DNA from: Malachius bipustulatus
Lineage: Eukaryota; Arthropoda; Insecta; Coleoptera; Melyridae
Length of the DNA: 64,000 nucleotides
Direction: 5' to 3'
Assembly: GCA_910589415.1 (NCBI GenBank)
Contig: OU342632.1
Span: 16,619,507 to 16,683,506 of the forward strand
The notes under the pieces were generated by a model. The model was not told the origin of the DNA, ran no database searches, and was given only the letters and a program-made list of their open reading frames with translations. Numbering within the stretch: the first letter of the stretch is position 1; the number at the start of each line of letters is the position of its first letter. Both the position numbers and the translations under genes were made by a program. This document shows positions 24,665-35,474 of this stretch, piece after piece.

Positions 24665-25996
24665 TAGAGTCACATAATATGAAAAAAAGAGCGAGCTCTC
24701 TAGAATATGTTTTTTTCAAGAAAAGTAAAAAAAAAGGTACCTGAGTGAAGTGTCGTCTGAGAAAGCTTGTTATAGGGTTAACATATTTTTTGACATATTT
24801 ACACATTTTTTTAGTAACGATATTCTTCCGTTACATCCGAACTTTCTGGGCTGAAAAATAACTGAAAAATCTTTCCAGGAAAATTATATCAGCAGAAGTA
24901 GAAAAAACGCGGGCTTAAATTTTCATCAAGCAAGTCGTTATCATCTGAACGGCCCTCATACCCGAGGATGAGGATTCAGAAACTAATTCACAATTTTTTT
25001 TGTATGTCGCATATAGACTTCGAGATCTTACCAAAAATGCCACCTTCCCCCTTTGTCTCCAAACATATTAACATGAAAAAGTGGAAAACTTTCAGAATTA
25101 AAAATGTCTCCTAGAGATAACAGAAAAATTATAATAGTCTCTCTAATGTTTGTGTTTTTCAAGAACAGTAAAAAAGCTGGTGGCTGCAGTATAATTTTTA
25201 TTCGCGGTAAAATAAAGCGGGTGCCGCTCCAAATGTTTTGTTGTAAGGGTTCAGAGTTTCTAATAATATTTTTTGTTACTATTTATCACATAATTTTCAA
25301 GGTATTTTGTACTATTTGTTAAAAAAAAAACTGAAAAAAAACTCATTTTCTTTGAACATACTTGGGTTGAAATTAACTTTTTATTATCTGTCAAGTATAA
25401 TTATATGGGCCTAAGGAGGTTTGTATAAGGACTCAGAAACTGGAACACTATTTTTTCAATCGTTTTCAAGTTATTATTGTTTAAAAAAAAAAAAAGTCTC
25501 TACCTTCCCACATATTTAAAAAAAATGAGGATTGAAATTATTTTCTGTTCTCTGTAAAGTAAGTAGGGACCTGAAAAGAGCACTATAAGATCCAGAAACT
25601 GTATCGTTTTTTTCTGTATGTCATGTCAGATAGTTTTTGAGATGTCCGGTAGATAAAGACAGACTATTAGGAAGTGAAAATTGTTGCGATCTTCTAATAA
25701 TGTAAATAAAAATGAAGGTTGAATTTTTTTGCTCGTGGTCAAGCAAGTGGAGTAGGTATTACCTTTAGATGTAAGGATTCAGTAAAAATGTCTTGCCATA
25801 TTTTTCGTTACATAGTTTTTGAGATATTACAGTATTTTCTCTTGGTTTTCCTCTGTAGTCAATTGTTTTTCACAGTAAGTCAAATGATTTTTTTTTTATT
25901 TATCGGTGACTAATATCGATCAATTTCACTGTATGTCAAATTGGTTTCACTTTATATTAAACGTTTTACCCATTTATGTGCAGTGACCGTATTATA
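24665..25996. other. Diverged repetitive sequence, no gene recognised
   Basis: Several blocks resemble each other loosely ('TCAGAAACT...TTTTTT...TATGTC', near 24980, 25430 and 25590), suggesting an old internally repetitive element. 25855-25990 resembles the inverted sequence at 35640-35790 (the TCAAATGATTTTTTT / TTGACAT blocks). No coding similarity. Confidence 0.35.
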
Positions 25997-26547
25997 CAGG
26001 GTGTGAAACAAAAGTTGGTCAAGCTCTTAGCCACAGGTTGTTATTTGACCAAAAATAATGGGACTTTTCTAATACCATTTTTCATTTAGGCGTCCCTCTT
26101 TCAAGACACAGGGACTCAAAGTTAAATTTTAAAAGAAGTTTTTTGTTAATATCTCCATTGCTTTACAAGACATTCATTTGAAATTTTGCACAATTTTCTA
26201 TCTCATTTTTTTTTTTGCTCAATACATTTGACACATTTTTTGGTCAATTTTGTTCACAGAGAATCGAAGCGCGAGCAGAGGGAACGGGGGTTGAAGAACA
26301 CGTTGACCCACGACTTTTTTCTGCGTACGCCTCTGGTATTGCTTTTTACAATAAACATTTATTTCCATTATTGTTTTCACTTATATGTATAAAATTTTGA
26401 TACATGGCTTTGACCAGCCATTGTATCTTGAAAGAGTCACTTGAAAGAGAGCCAATGTGAAAAATGGCAAGAGAAAAGCCCCGTTATTTTTGGCCAAATA
26501 ATCTGTGGCCTGTGGCGGAGCTTGACCTACTAATTTTTGACATTCTG
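25997..26547. mobile_element. TIR element, 551 bp
   Basis: Ends CAGGGTGTGAAACAAAAGTT and its diverged inverted copy ...TTTTTGACATTCTG, flanked by TA at 25995-25996 and 26548-26549. Inverted similarity runs about 140 bp inward (the 'GGTCAAGCTC', 'CCACAGG' and 'TTTCAAG' blocks). Non-autonomous, mariner-like by ends. ORFs at 26186-26400 are not recognised. Confidence 0.82.
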
Positions 26548-26679
26548 TAAATACATTTTTCATAAAGGGAATCTAATTCTACAAAAGAGCAATAATTAAT
26601 ATTGGAAAATCAAACTGACGTTAAAACCATTTGACAATCATTTGACAAATTTGGAAACACAATAATTGACAAATAACAC

Positions 26680-27081
26680 AATACAATACAATACAATACA
26701 AATTTCTTTATTGTACTTGAATTACAACAGTCATTGCTTAGTTACAACAGCGTTATTACAGAAACAATAAAAACAAACATAAAGACAAACAAGTAAAAAT
26801 TAAAAACGCAAAGCAAGTCAACATAACACCGGCAACAGTGAGAGTAGAGACGCGCAGAGACACTAAAGACATCAGGTCTCAATTATTGAATATATATTCA
26901 ACTCTATGATAAGGAGGGATCAAGGCTGAGGGTTTTAGGTATTTTAATATCAGACTGCAAGTAGCGATGGGGGGTGGAAGGACAGTTAGTACATCAGAGG
27001 TAGTGTATGGTTCCAACACCGTGAGGTGTTTCTGGAGATACGCCCTGTCGCAAATTGAACCTGGTACTGTTACAGTAAAAT
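26680..27081 (-). pseudogene. 3' end of a LINE ending in (ATTGT)n
   Basis: On the minus strand 27080-26885 reads 'AYLQKHLTVLEPYTTSDVL...ILKYLKPSALIPPYHRVEYIF' and then a stop. After about 180 bp of 3' untranslated sequence it ends in a 5-bp tandem repeat (AATAC on the plus strand, 26680-26700), typical of LINE tails. At its upstream edge it is cut by HINE-like copy 2. The RT piece at 28455-28782, on the other side and in the same orientation, is probably the same LINE copy. Confidence 0.6.
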
Positions 27082-28248
27082 ATAAAAAAACCTTCTTGCG
27101 CATCAATCGCAGAAATAGTGTATTTTTATGCGATTCAATAATAAATATTTTCTTCCTATTTTTTTTTATAATGAATTTAATGAAAAATAATCCGATTTTT
27201 TTTTGGGAAAACTCCACCTACCTACAAAAAAAAAAAGAATGATCCTCTCGTGGATGCGAACCCGCTCCAACAGTTAGCTAGTCAAGGATGTAACAAACTG
27301 AGCCACACGGTGCGTTTCGAATTTGTAGTGATGGGGTAGATATATGTAGTACGTCAGGTACCTACATCTACTCATTTTATTTTTTAAACTGGTCATATCT
27401 TAGTTATTAAAAAACCAATTTGAATACTTTTTTCACCTGCATGTAGGTGATTTAATTGTCGTTGCGATTGCTCTTCTAATTTTCAGAACCATTCATAATT
27501 GAATGTGAAAAAAAATAAAAAATAAATTGCGAACCATTTCATCGATTTAATAATTTTATATAAGTGTAAGCTAATTTTGCACAAGCGAAAAACTTTTTTA
27601 TCTTTCGTTTAAAGTGCTACATTAATCGAGGCGAATTGAAGCTAAGACATCAAATTATATGTTAAAGCAAAAAAAAATGGAAAATTTCGGTTCAACTTCT
27701 TCAAAAATGGACTCATAAACGGTTATAGAATTGACACATTTTCACCCTTTTTCCTACCCACGACACTGGCTTATTAATGGAAAATATGCTAATTTTATTG
27801 CATTAACTCAAACTTCCAATAATTTTCTTCAAATCCTGTTAATTTGATTTCAAAGTTTTTTTGCCATCTTGCTCATACAATGGTTCAAAAAATTGTCAAT
27901 TTTCCGTTAATGTTCAAAAAATTCAAATGGCCGCCATTTTGAAACGGCTCGGCCGATTTTGCTCAAGTGCAATACCAGACCACTCCTTGTGGACATCTTA
28001 CTCTCACAAAAATTTCAGCCCCCTAGATCGAAAACTGCGGCCAGAAACCGTGCCTCAAGGACCGGATTTGGGGAACTTTGAAAGGACACCCTGTAGAAGT
28101 AACGTGACTTTTGGATTTTTTTTCAACGAAAATCTAAAGTCATTCCCAAGCTTTACAAGAATCCAAAATTTCGTTCACTAATCTTGAAAGATAAATCTAC
28201 AGGAGCGTTTTTAAAATCGAAAAATCGTGATTTTGGAGAAATAAATAA

Positions 28249-28282
<34 letters not shown>

Positions 28283-28419
28283 CGTGGGCAGGTGAATTTT
28301 GGAAAACCACTTTTTCGTGATCTGGGGGTCATGATCGGTGGACATTTGATGAGTTTGGGTGATTTTCGAAAAGTGATGTCGTCCTCAATAGTGTATTTTT
28401 TTGTTAAAAAATACACTAA
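27082..28419 (+). mobile_element. HINE-like repeat copy 2
   Basis: Starts TAAAAAAACCTTCTTGCGCA with the AATCGCA/TGCGATT stem-loop, has a single body unit (27850-28240), a (TA)n tract at 28250-28282 and a 3' tail of about 136 bp. The tail ends in a hairpin AGTGTATTTTTT/AAAAAATACACT followed by AA. That tail is nearly identical to the one in copy 3 (two differences). A tRNA-like SINE (27236-27317) is inserted. No coding sequence. Terminal hairpins, internal tandem units, a microsatellite and lack of TIRs suggest a Helentron-associated (HINE/DINE-like) non-autonomous element; this class is inferred. Confidence 0.82.
27236..27317 (-). repeat. tRNA-derived SINE or tRNA pseudogene
   Basis: On the minus strand, box A TGGCTCAGTTTGTT (27292-27305) and box B GGTTCGCATCC (27252-27262; one change from consensus) are correctly spaced. 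An A-run on the plus strand at 27229-27238 gives a T-run after the gene, a pol III stop. The T-arm stem does not pair well, so it is not a functional tRNA. Confidence 0.65.
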
Positions 28420-28427
28420 TATAAAAT

Positions 28428-28454
28428 CACCCATCACTACAGTAGTGATGGGTG
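28428..28454. repeat. 27-bp perfect palindrome
   Basis: CACCCATCACTAC is followed by a single A and then the inverted arm GTAGTGATGGGTG. It lies 9 bp beyond the 3' end of HINE-like copy 2 and at the edge of the LINE RT fragment. Confidence 0.85.
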
Positions 28455-28782
28455 AGATCTCTCAGCCACCCCAGACGGCCAGCCCATAGTTCACGTGGCT
28501 GATGAAACGCCCATAATAAGCATAGAGAAGAACCTCAGGGGACACCATGTGCTGAAGGCGTCTGAGAAGGAAGCAGACACTAGCAAGGCGATGGCACAAA
28601 TGATCTGTGTGAGCCGACCAGTTTAGGTTCTGGTCGATGTGGAAGCCCAAAAACTTCACGACACCCTTCGGTATCAAACGACACCCTTCAGAGTGAAAAT
28701 CAATCATCTCAGTTTTGTCTAAGTTGAGTTTTAGTTTATTGACCCTGAGCCATAAAATTGCTCTTTTCAATGGAAGTTGAAC
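28455..28782 (-). pseudogene. LINE reverse transcriptase fragment (C-terminal RT/thumb)
   Basis: Minus-strand ORF with 'NKLKLNLDKTEMIDF' (the common N-K-L-x-L-N-x-x-K-T motif after the RT palm), 'VKFLGFHIDQNLNWSAH' (F-L-G-x-x-I-D-x-x-L-x-W) and 'YYGRFISHVNYGLAVWGG'. This is the Jockey/CR1-type RT order. It is cut on both sides: the palm is absent, and the C-terminus is separated from 26680-27081 by HINE-like copy 2. Confidence 0.85.
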
Positions 28783-29589
28783 GGCTTATCAGACTAGGAA
28801 GGTCGCCTGGTTTTATCCTAATAAGAATTAACGAAAACCAAAAGAGAAAGACTAAATGAAAAGTGCTCAAAATGTTTATCCTTTTATCTCTAAACATCTT
28901 GGCAGAACTCTTGGAAAAAGTTAATTATAATACAGGAATTGGGTAAACAGCAAGATTTTAGTGAGTTGTCTAAAATTTGTTGTTTTCGATAAAAATAATA
29001 ATAACTCAGGAAGAATACAGATGATGGTATGATGGAACTCTGGACGCGTAAATTCAATCCGCTTTCCGGTTATTTATTTATTCTTACATATGATATACAG
29101 GAACAGCACCTTGGCGCTCTCACATAGATTCCGCGAGGATAAAAACTCTTGTCCCCTTCGGCAACAGTTTTCAACGCCTTCGTGGGCTTATCATTTTTCA
29201 TCTTTCTCACTGATCAATTTAATCTGTTTTTGTCCTCTTCACCTGGGTTGCGATTATATGGTCTAAAGAGACGTTCCTAAGCTTTCAGGAATTATATTAT
29301 CTGGCTTTGTCATAAGTCAGCCTCATAAGCTGGGCTGCCTACATTATTGAGATTTAAAAGTAATAATTTTTTATTTTTTTTTTGATTCTATAATTATTCC
29401 TGTTCATTAAAGGTATGTTGTATGCAAATAATGTGTTTGATGTTTGTTTGATTTAAGAAAAGGTAGGTACCAAAGAATTTCAATTGAATAGCAGTCCCAG
29501 GTATTCGTGTAAGTAAGATCCAGATGCTTGAACATTTTTATCTTGGATACATTGTAGCCAAAGAGATACTGATTAAGGCAAAGAGGTCG

Positions 29590-30069
29590 ATTGAAACTGG
29601 CCGACTCGCGACGATATTAACCGGAGGAAGTTCTCGAATTACTGGGATTTCTTGAATGAACGGATAATTGCAACGGCGAGAACGAAACCGCTACTCGATT
29701 GAGAATGAAACGCCGAAGCGCGAGAGTTGTCTGAATGCGAGATCTCGGCAATGCGAGTGAAATAAATCTGGCAATAACCTTCAGCCTATACCTAGGTTGT
29801 ACCTGTACCCGCAATAATGGTCAAATAATGTCTATTTTAGTTCATAATAGACAGTGAACGTATTCATATTGCACCAGCACAAGCACCAGCACCAGCACCA
29901 GCACCAGCACCATCGCCACCACAGCTTGCGCTATATTATATTTTATCGCTCTAGTTGTGGTGTTTTTAAATGTTATTACGCGAGCTGTCCGAAAGTGCGG
30001 ATTAGTTATGATTTAGTTTTATGTTTGACATTTATAAACCAATCACCTGTTGTTGTCCATGGAACTCAG
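29590..30069 (+). other. Candidate promoter/first exon (low confidence)
   Basis: 29590-29830 is CpG-rich in an AT-rich setting. Downstream, an ATG in good context (GTCCATGG, 30059) is followed by GAA CTC AG and a strong donor GTAAAA at 30070. This would be a short coding start M-E-L-. The link between the CpG block and this ATG is inferred only. Confidence 0.2.
29871..29912. repeat. (CACCAG)n microsatellite
   Basis: Several tandem copies of CACCAG (with one CACAAG variant) followed by CACCATCGCCACCAC. The same hexamer appears inverted as GGTGCT in the GC-rich inserts of HINE-like copies 3 and 4. Confidence 0.8.
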
Positions 30070-31119
30070 GTAAAAACTCGATAGTTTATTTGCTACTTTC
30101 TGTTACTTATTTCACTATTATTATATAGAGTCGACTAGATACCTATTGAACCTAGAAACGTTGCTATTAAATTAAAAGTGGCGGTTAAAATCACAAAGTT
30201 TCTATGAAGTTTTTTAATATAACTTGGTTCAATTATATGTATTATATTCACCATTGCCATCGTCTCATCTACGCAAAAAAAAAATGGTTAACGAAAAGCT
30301 TCAAAAATTGGTGAAGAAGTAAAGGACTTTGATGTCTTCCTAACGGAATATTGACTTCTACAAATTGTATGATGCACTAATAAGCAATCAAAGATGCAAC
30401 TTCGTCGCATTCGTGTCTCTTTTTATAGTTATGTATCTTCCAATTTAAGCAAAGATTCATCTTTGTCTCTTGGCGATCTTCTGAGGCTTCATAGCCTCCT
30501 CCTTCTTTCATTCGAGTATAGGATCAAAACATCTAGTACCAACTCCATCCGCCCCTAATATTTTCCCCCAATTATATAAGGAAGGGGAAATCAGATGAAA
30601 TGCCAAGTCAAGGTTTTTTTTGTGTTATTTAACTTATAGATATAGTACAGACGTAAAACATTTAAGATAGAATAAGAGAAGGCTGCTTCAGTACTTCTTA
30701 AACTGTTTAACGTTAAAATTTTCAAAATAGTGATCATAAAGACCGCCATTTCTTGAAAATTAAAAACAAAATTAGTCTTATTTTTTAAATAGAACATCCT
30801 GTATGTTATTACATTTTCGAACCCTGCGCAAAGTTCGATAAAAATAAAACATGATTCCTTCAAAGTCAAAACTTTTCTTCGTGGTACACAACTTTTCCCA
30901 TAAAATTTGACAGTTGCAGGCTACTTTGAGGAATAAAGTACCTACCCTAATTAGACCGAAAAGTACCTACCCTAAGACCCTAAAAAAAACTTATATTTTA
31001 AGTCTGGAGGCTTGAACGCTTGCCGAAAATCTAATAATAAAAAAAAATTCTTCCCCGCCAGAAGTAGATACATCATTCCGAAACTGAACTTATAGCAGCT
31101 TGAAGAACCTTTTATTATA

Positions 31120-32562
31120 CAGGCTGTTCTAGAAGGCATGGATCAAACGGAACGCAGTGGTAGAAGAGGTCAATTGGAACAAAAAAATCTCATAAGCAGT
31201 GGGCCGATTGTTTACAGTTTTCGAGTTATTCGCCATTTTATGTTTTTTTTAATGTTACATTCGATAAGAAAAAAATTCGGAATGTTTTTAGTAGGTCAGT
31301 AAATAAACTCCTACACAAAAAATGTTTCAGAATAACGTCTTATTCTCACAGTTATTATTATCTATAGTTGTTCTTTACATAGGTACTATAAAAGTTAAAG
31401 GCAATTTTTCTTCGATTTTAGTGGCTTTCAAAAAAATCATCGTGATAATTGAGTGTCCATAAAAAAGAAATTAACGCACAGAAAATGTGAACATTACTCA
31501 GAAATACTTCTACATTTTATGCCCTGACTGCCTAATGTTAGTTTTAATTTTGAGAATTTTTGTCCTATGTATAATATGAACAATAATACAGACGAAATGG
31601 GTTTCAATTACGTTTGTTTACAATAATACCCAAGCATATTAAGCATGCAAATTTATGAAAAACGAATTTTGCACTATTGATTTGTTACCTAGTATAGAAT
31701 ACAATCGTTTTCCTACTAGGTATGAAAAAATCGTTCCTGAATTTTTTATTAGGAAACAAAGATAACTAGAAAACCGAACTGTTACCTAGGAAACCGAAAT
31801 TAAGTTTGCCAGGTAAATATTCAGACACAATTTTTTTTATAGTAGGAAAACGATTGTACCTACTCTACTAGGTAACAAAATAAGTGAAAAATTCGTGTTT
31901 TATAAATTTTCTTATTTTATTTTTTTTATAACAACTTAATAACATGTCATCGTCGTATGCTTAATATGCTTAGGTACTGTAAATAAAGGTAATTGAAACC
32001 CATTTCGTATATTTTTAAATGGTTCATATTGCTTATTGGACGATTATTTAAAAAATTCAAAATTTTCAACTAACTTTGGAAAATTTTTATTTGAGTGGGC
32101 ATAATCTAATAAACAAGACATTAAGCAATAATGGCATAAAACGTAGAAGTTTTTCTGAGTAATATTCACGTTTTCTGTGCATTGTTTTTTATAGTCACTC
32201 AATTATCACGATGATTTTTTGAAAAAAAAAAACACTAAAATCGAAGGAAAATAGCCTCTAACTTTTATAATATGCAAAGAACGAATCCCAAATAACAACA
32301 ACTGTAAGAATAATGTATCTGAAACATTCTGAACATTTTTACACCGAAGTATGTACACAATTGATCTACAGAAAAATTTCCACTTTTTTCTTATCAAATG
32401 TAACAACAATTCTTTCATAAACCATAAAATGCCGAATTACTCGAAAACCGTAAACAATCGGAACACTGTCTATGTTTTTTGTTGTTGTTTTAAATGATCC
32501 CCTCCCTTACCACTATGGGTTTCGTTTGCTTTTTGGAACACCCTGCCGTCTGGAACACTCTG
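31120..32562. mobile_element. Large foldback transposon, 1.44 kb
   Basis: Ends CAGGCTGTTCTAGAAGGCAT and its diverged inverted copy ...CTGGAACACTCTG with TA on both sides. The inverted arms extend for most of the element: 'ATCATCGTGATAATTGAGTG' near 31437 pairs with 32195-32215, and 'AAATGGGTTTCAATTACG' near 31597 with 31990-32007. Only about 300 bp of centre is left, and even there TAGGTAACA/TGTTACCTA and the 'AGGAAAACGATTGTA' block are inverted. No ORF of interest. Transcripts would form very long hairpins. Confidence 0.85.
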
Positions 32563-32588
32563 TATTACCTATAGTCGCAAAGAGATAA

Positions 32589-33301
32589 AGCCTTGTCCAC
32601 ACCAAATAAACGCAGAAAAACATTTTGTTGCTGGTTGGCGCAACCTGTTCATGGAAACAGAAACAACAGCAAAAGTCCCGTAAAGATTCTGTCCACACCA
32701 AGGTAATTCAGTTTTGTGAATGTTTCGTTGTGTTGCCGCAACAGGAAACGTTGTGTCTACACCAGTGCAGTGTATGTTTCTAAACAATGTGGTACGACGA
32801 AGAAGATTTACAGTAATTATTTTACAAAAACACAAAAAACGAGTCCGTACATGTTGGACTAATAGACTATTATAGACAGAAAGTCACATGGTGTCATACG
32901 TCACATTATATTTTCTGTCGTCCATTTAAACGGCAAGATTTTATTATTAATTATTGTTTTTTTATTATTATATGTATATTGAACTAAGTCGAGTTAAAAG
33001 CTGATGTTTTCGGCAACTACGCGACGGCTTCACGACGCAAGTTTCGAGCTTTGGGAACAAGCAACAACGTGTCCACACTGATAAAATACCGTTGAGAAAC
33101 AAAAAAATGTTTACCAATGTTTCCATATTTTCTTTGATCTAAACTAAATATGGAAACAAGCAACTTATAGGAACTTTTGTTGCTGCAACCGTGAACAATG
33201 AGGAACTTAGATACACTTTTGGCAACATTCAGAAACAAATTCCAGGAACAAGCAACATAAACAGAATGTTCCTATGTGTTGCTTTCGGTGTGGACAAGGC
33301 T
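32589..33301. mobile_element. PIF/Harbinger-type TIR element, 713 bp
   Basis: TIR AGCCTTGTCCACACC at the left with its exact inverted partner at the right (GGTGTGGACAAGGCT), bounded by TAA on each side (32586-32588 and 33302-33304). A 3-bp TWA-type duplication is characteristic of PIF/Harbinger. Sub-terminal repeats of GTCCACAC and TTGTTGC-type motifs occur in both halves. No transposase or Myb-like ORF is intact. It begins only 26 bp after the foldback element ends. Confidence 0.8.
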
Positions 33302-33304
33302 TAA

Positions 33305-34249
33305 CATTAACATAAGCTGCTTAATTGCGATAAGAAGATCATGAAGAACGTAATAAAATTTTATCCATTTCTTCATATTAAAATTCATAAAATATATCAT
33401 ATCAAAGGATACACATGTCTCGTTTATAGATAGGTAGGTATCCTGTTTAGAGTTATAAAAGTTATATGTATGTATAGAGTTAGAGTTATATGTATCACAT
33501 GTAATATTATGAGATTACTCTAGTTCTGTTCGTATAAATTTTCAAAATCCTATTTCATAATTGGATATTGAGCTATTAAAATCATCACAGATAAGATTAA
33601 AAATAAATGCTTGAACATTCATTGGTAACTGAAATCAAATGGAAAATGAAGTAGATATTACAAGTTTATTAAAATCGCTAATCAGCAGATGAAAGACACG
33701 GCCGGTATACTAACTTATAATAGTTGATGACTCGTATTATCTCGGTCATTACGATTTCCTATCTTTAACAAGCGGTCAACTAATAACCATCATTCTTAAT
33801 GATGTCCTGACAATACTTAAAGACTTTGTTTATTTTTCTGCAAGCCTTCTTATGTACAATTGATACCAATCAAATTTTCCTCGGTTTGTTGTTTTATTCC
33901 TAAATACCTATTTTTAACGTAGAAACTCAATCGAAGTTACGTTAATCAGCTAGACCCTTAATTCGAGATACGACCCTTGAAAGGGGGGCCATTCGACGAC
34001 AGGCAAAAGGAAACGCGTTATCACGTTCCATCTCTCATTAGTATCGGATGGCAGTGGCACTGGCGGTGGAGTTATTAACCACCTAGTTAGGGCTGCAGCT
34101 TGGTGGAGCTCTTAGACATGGCACAAGCGACCAATATAAATTAACTGTCATGTGTCCATGGCTAATAAATAATGATCCAATAAAAATTACAAGCTCGCAG
34201 TTACAATGTTTGTCATAAGAAAGTGCAGATTTTAAGTATTATGCTTTGT
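33305..34249. other. No gene recognised
   Basis: AT-rich except a GC-richer patch at 33960-34120, open for about 38 codons on the plus strand without recognisable similarity. Could be a conserved non-coding or old TE segment. Confidence 0.35.
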
Positions 34250-35142
34250 TTGTATACTTCGTCTTCTTTGACTGCATGTCCATGCTATTGAATGCTGGAG
34301 ACCACATGACCAAATTTATCTCTGTCTCTGCTAGTACAGTGTGGATAAGCCTTCAATTGATTTAATTCCAGTCCACTGTCTAATATTTCGAGCCCATGAG
34401 ATTATGTTACCGTGCCGTTCTTCTCCGGTCTTCAATTTAGCCCTCAAAAATTACTTCTGTAGTACCTTATATTATATTTATAGCTTCTAAAATTGTGGCC
34501 AAAGTATGAAGTTTTTCTTTTCTTTATTTTCGTAAGTACTTAATTCTTTCTCTTTATGCATTCTTTGTAAAACGTCGTTGTTCATCAGTCCACTAAATTT
34601 TCAGTATAGCCGTCTGTTAGAATTAGAACACATTTCGAAAGCTGCTATTCTAGTAACAGTGTCTACCTTATTAAGCATTCAATCCTCAACCTCATACAAC
34701 AGGATCAACCCAACATAACATTTCACATAGCGCATGCGTAGTGATAGGTTTAGATCTGTGCATTCAAGTATTTTTCCGGATTTTATGAATGAATTGCACG
34801 TCATTTTCATTCTGCTTCAGATTTCTTTATCAGATTCCCAGGCTGAATGCAGCGAACATTCCAAATATGTATATTGCGTTATACTCTCTCAAGTGGTCGA
34901 TTTTAATTCGTAAATTAAAACACAGTATTTTCAAATCTAATCTTTTCATATCAGCTTTTCTAGCATTAGCTAGTTCCCCAGCTTCGAATAGACTACGGAC
35001 ATTCCCTGACCCAATTTTGAAACTATTTTCGACTCCGGGGATTCTTAGCACCATCGCTTTGGCGGAGACTGAGGTCCATTCATTTATTTGTGATTTCATA
35101 TGGTTTCTTTGGTAGAATACTTCAGTGGTTCCCCGTTGCAAT
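34250..35142 (-). pseudogene. Endonuclease-RT LINE relic, RT core deleted
   Basis: The minus strand from 35142 gives 'KIGSGNVRSLFEAGELANARK' in a stretch at about 35020-34950. This matches the endonuclease start (TWNVRSLYxAGKL in the family) with the W of TWN lost. After the deletion, 34650-34260 gives 'VLQRMHKEKELSTYENKEKK', then 'NIISWARNIRQWTGIKSIEGL' with stops, the family C-terminal tail. The endonuclease catalytic core and the whole RT palm are missing. Same family type as 14290-16025 and the same deletion style. Confidence 0.7.
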
Positions 35143-35242
35143 TTGAAGGGTTTAATGTTTTCTTTCTAATTTTGGACCGCCCCTAAGATGGAGAAAGACG
35201 TCTTTTTCAACCGTTTGCTCTGAATCAGACGCTGCTGCTATA

Positions 35243-35470
35243 CCTCAGTCGACCAACAGATATAGTAATAAAACTGCGCACAAACTTTTAAGGTCCAAGT
35301 AGTCACATCTGTAGACAGATAGTGCCTTATTTATTGGTTACCTGGTTCCGGTAAACCAATGAGAAGGGCATTCTAAGGTTTGTGTATATAATTCTTGTGT
35401 ATAAGGTCTGCCTACCTGGATTGTAAACTTACCGCGCACTTTTATTACTATATCTTTTGGCCGACTGAGG
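35243..35470. mobile_element. MITE, 228 bp, flanked by TATA
   Basis: Left end CCTCAGTCGACCAACAGATA and its inverted copy at the right (two or three mismatches over about 40 bp), with TATA immediately outside both ends (35239-35242 and 35471-35474). It lies just upstream (in LINE orientation) of the LINE relic's endonuclease start and may have landed in the LINE 5' region. Non-coding. Confidence 0.82.
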
Positions 35471-35474
35471 TATA

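Larger units (their letters stand above)
28783..31119. other. No confirmed gene; possible first exon at 29.6-30.07 kb
   Basis: AT-rich except 29590-29830 (see separate entry). A (CACCAG)n microsatellite lies at 29871-29912. A sequence near 30790, AACATCCTGTATGTTATT, resembles the 46.4-kb foldback arm and may be an old solo end. Nothing else recognised. Confidence 0.4.

Noticed and set aside
27861..28181. ORF of 106 codons, with relatives at 702-1025 and 62447-62668
   Set aside because: These are readings through the HINE-like repeat body; frames are not conserved between copies.
29617..29814. Arg/Ser-rich minus-strand ORF in the CpG block
   Set aside because: No splice sites or start context; the block is more simply a promoter-like CpG patch.
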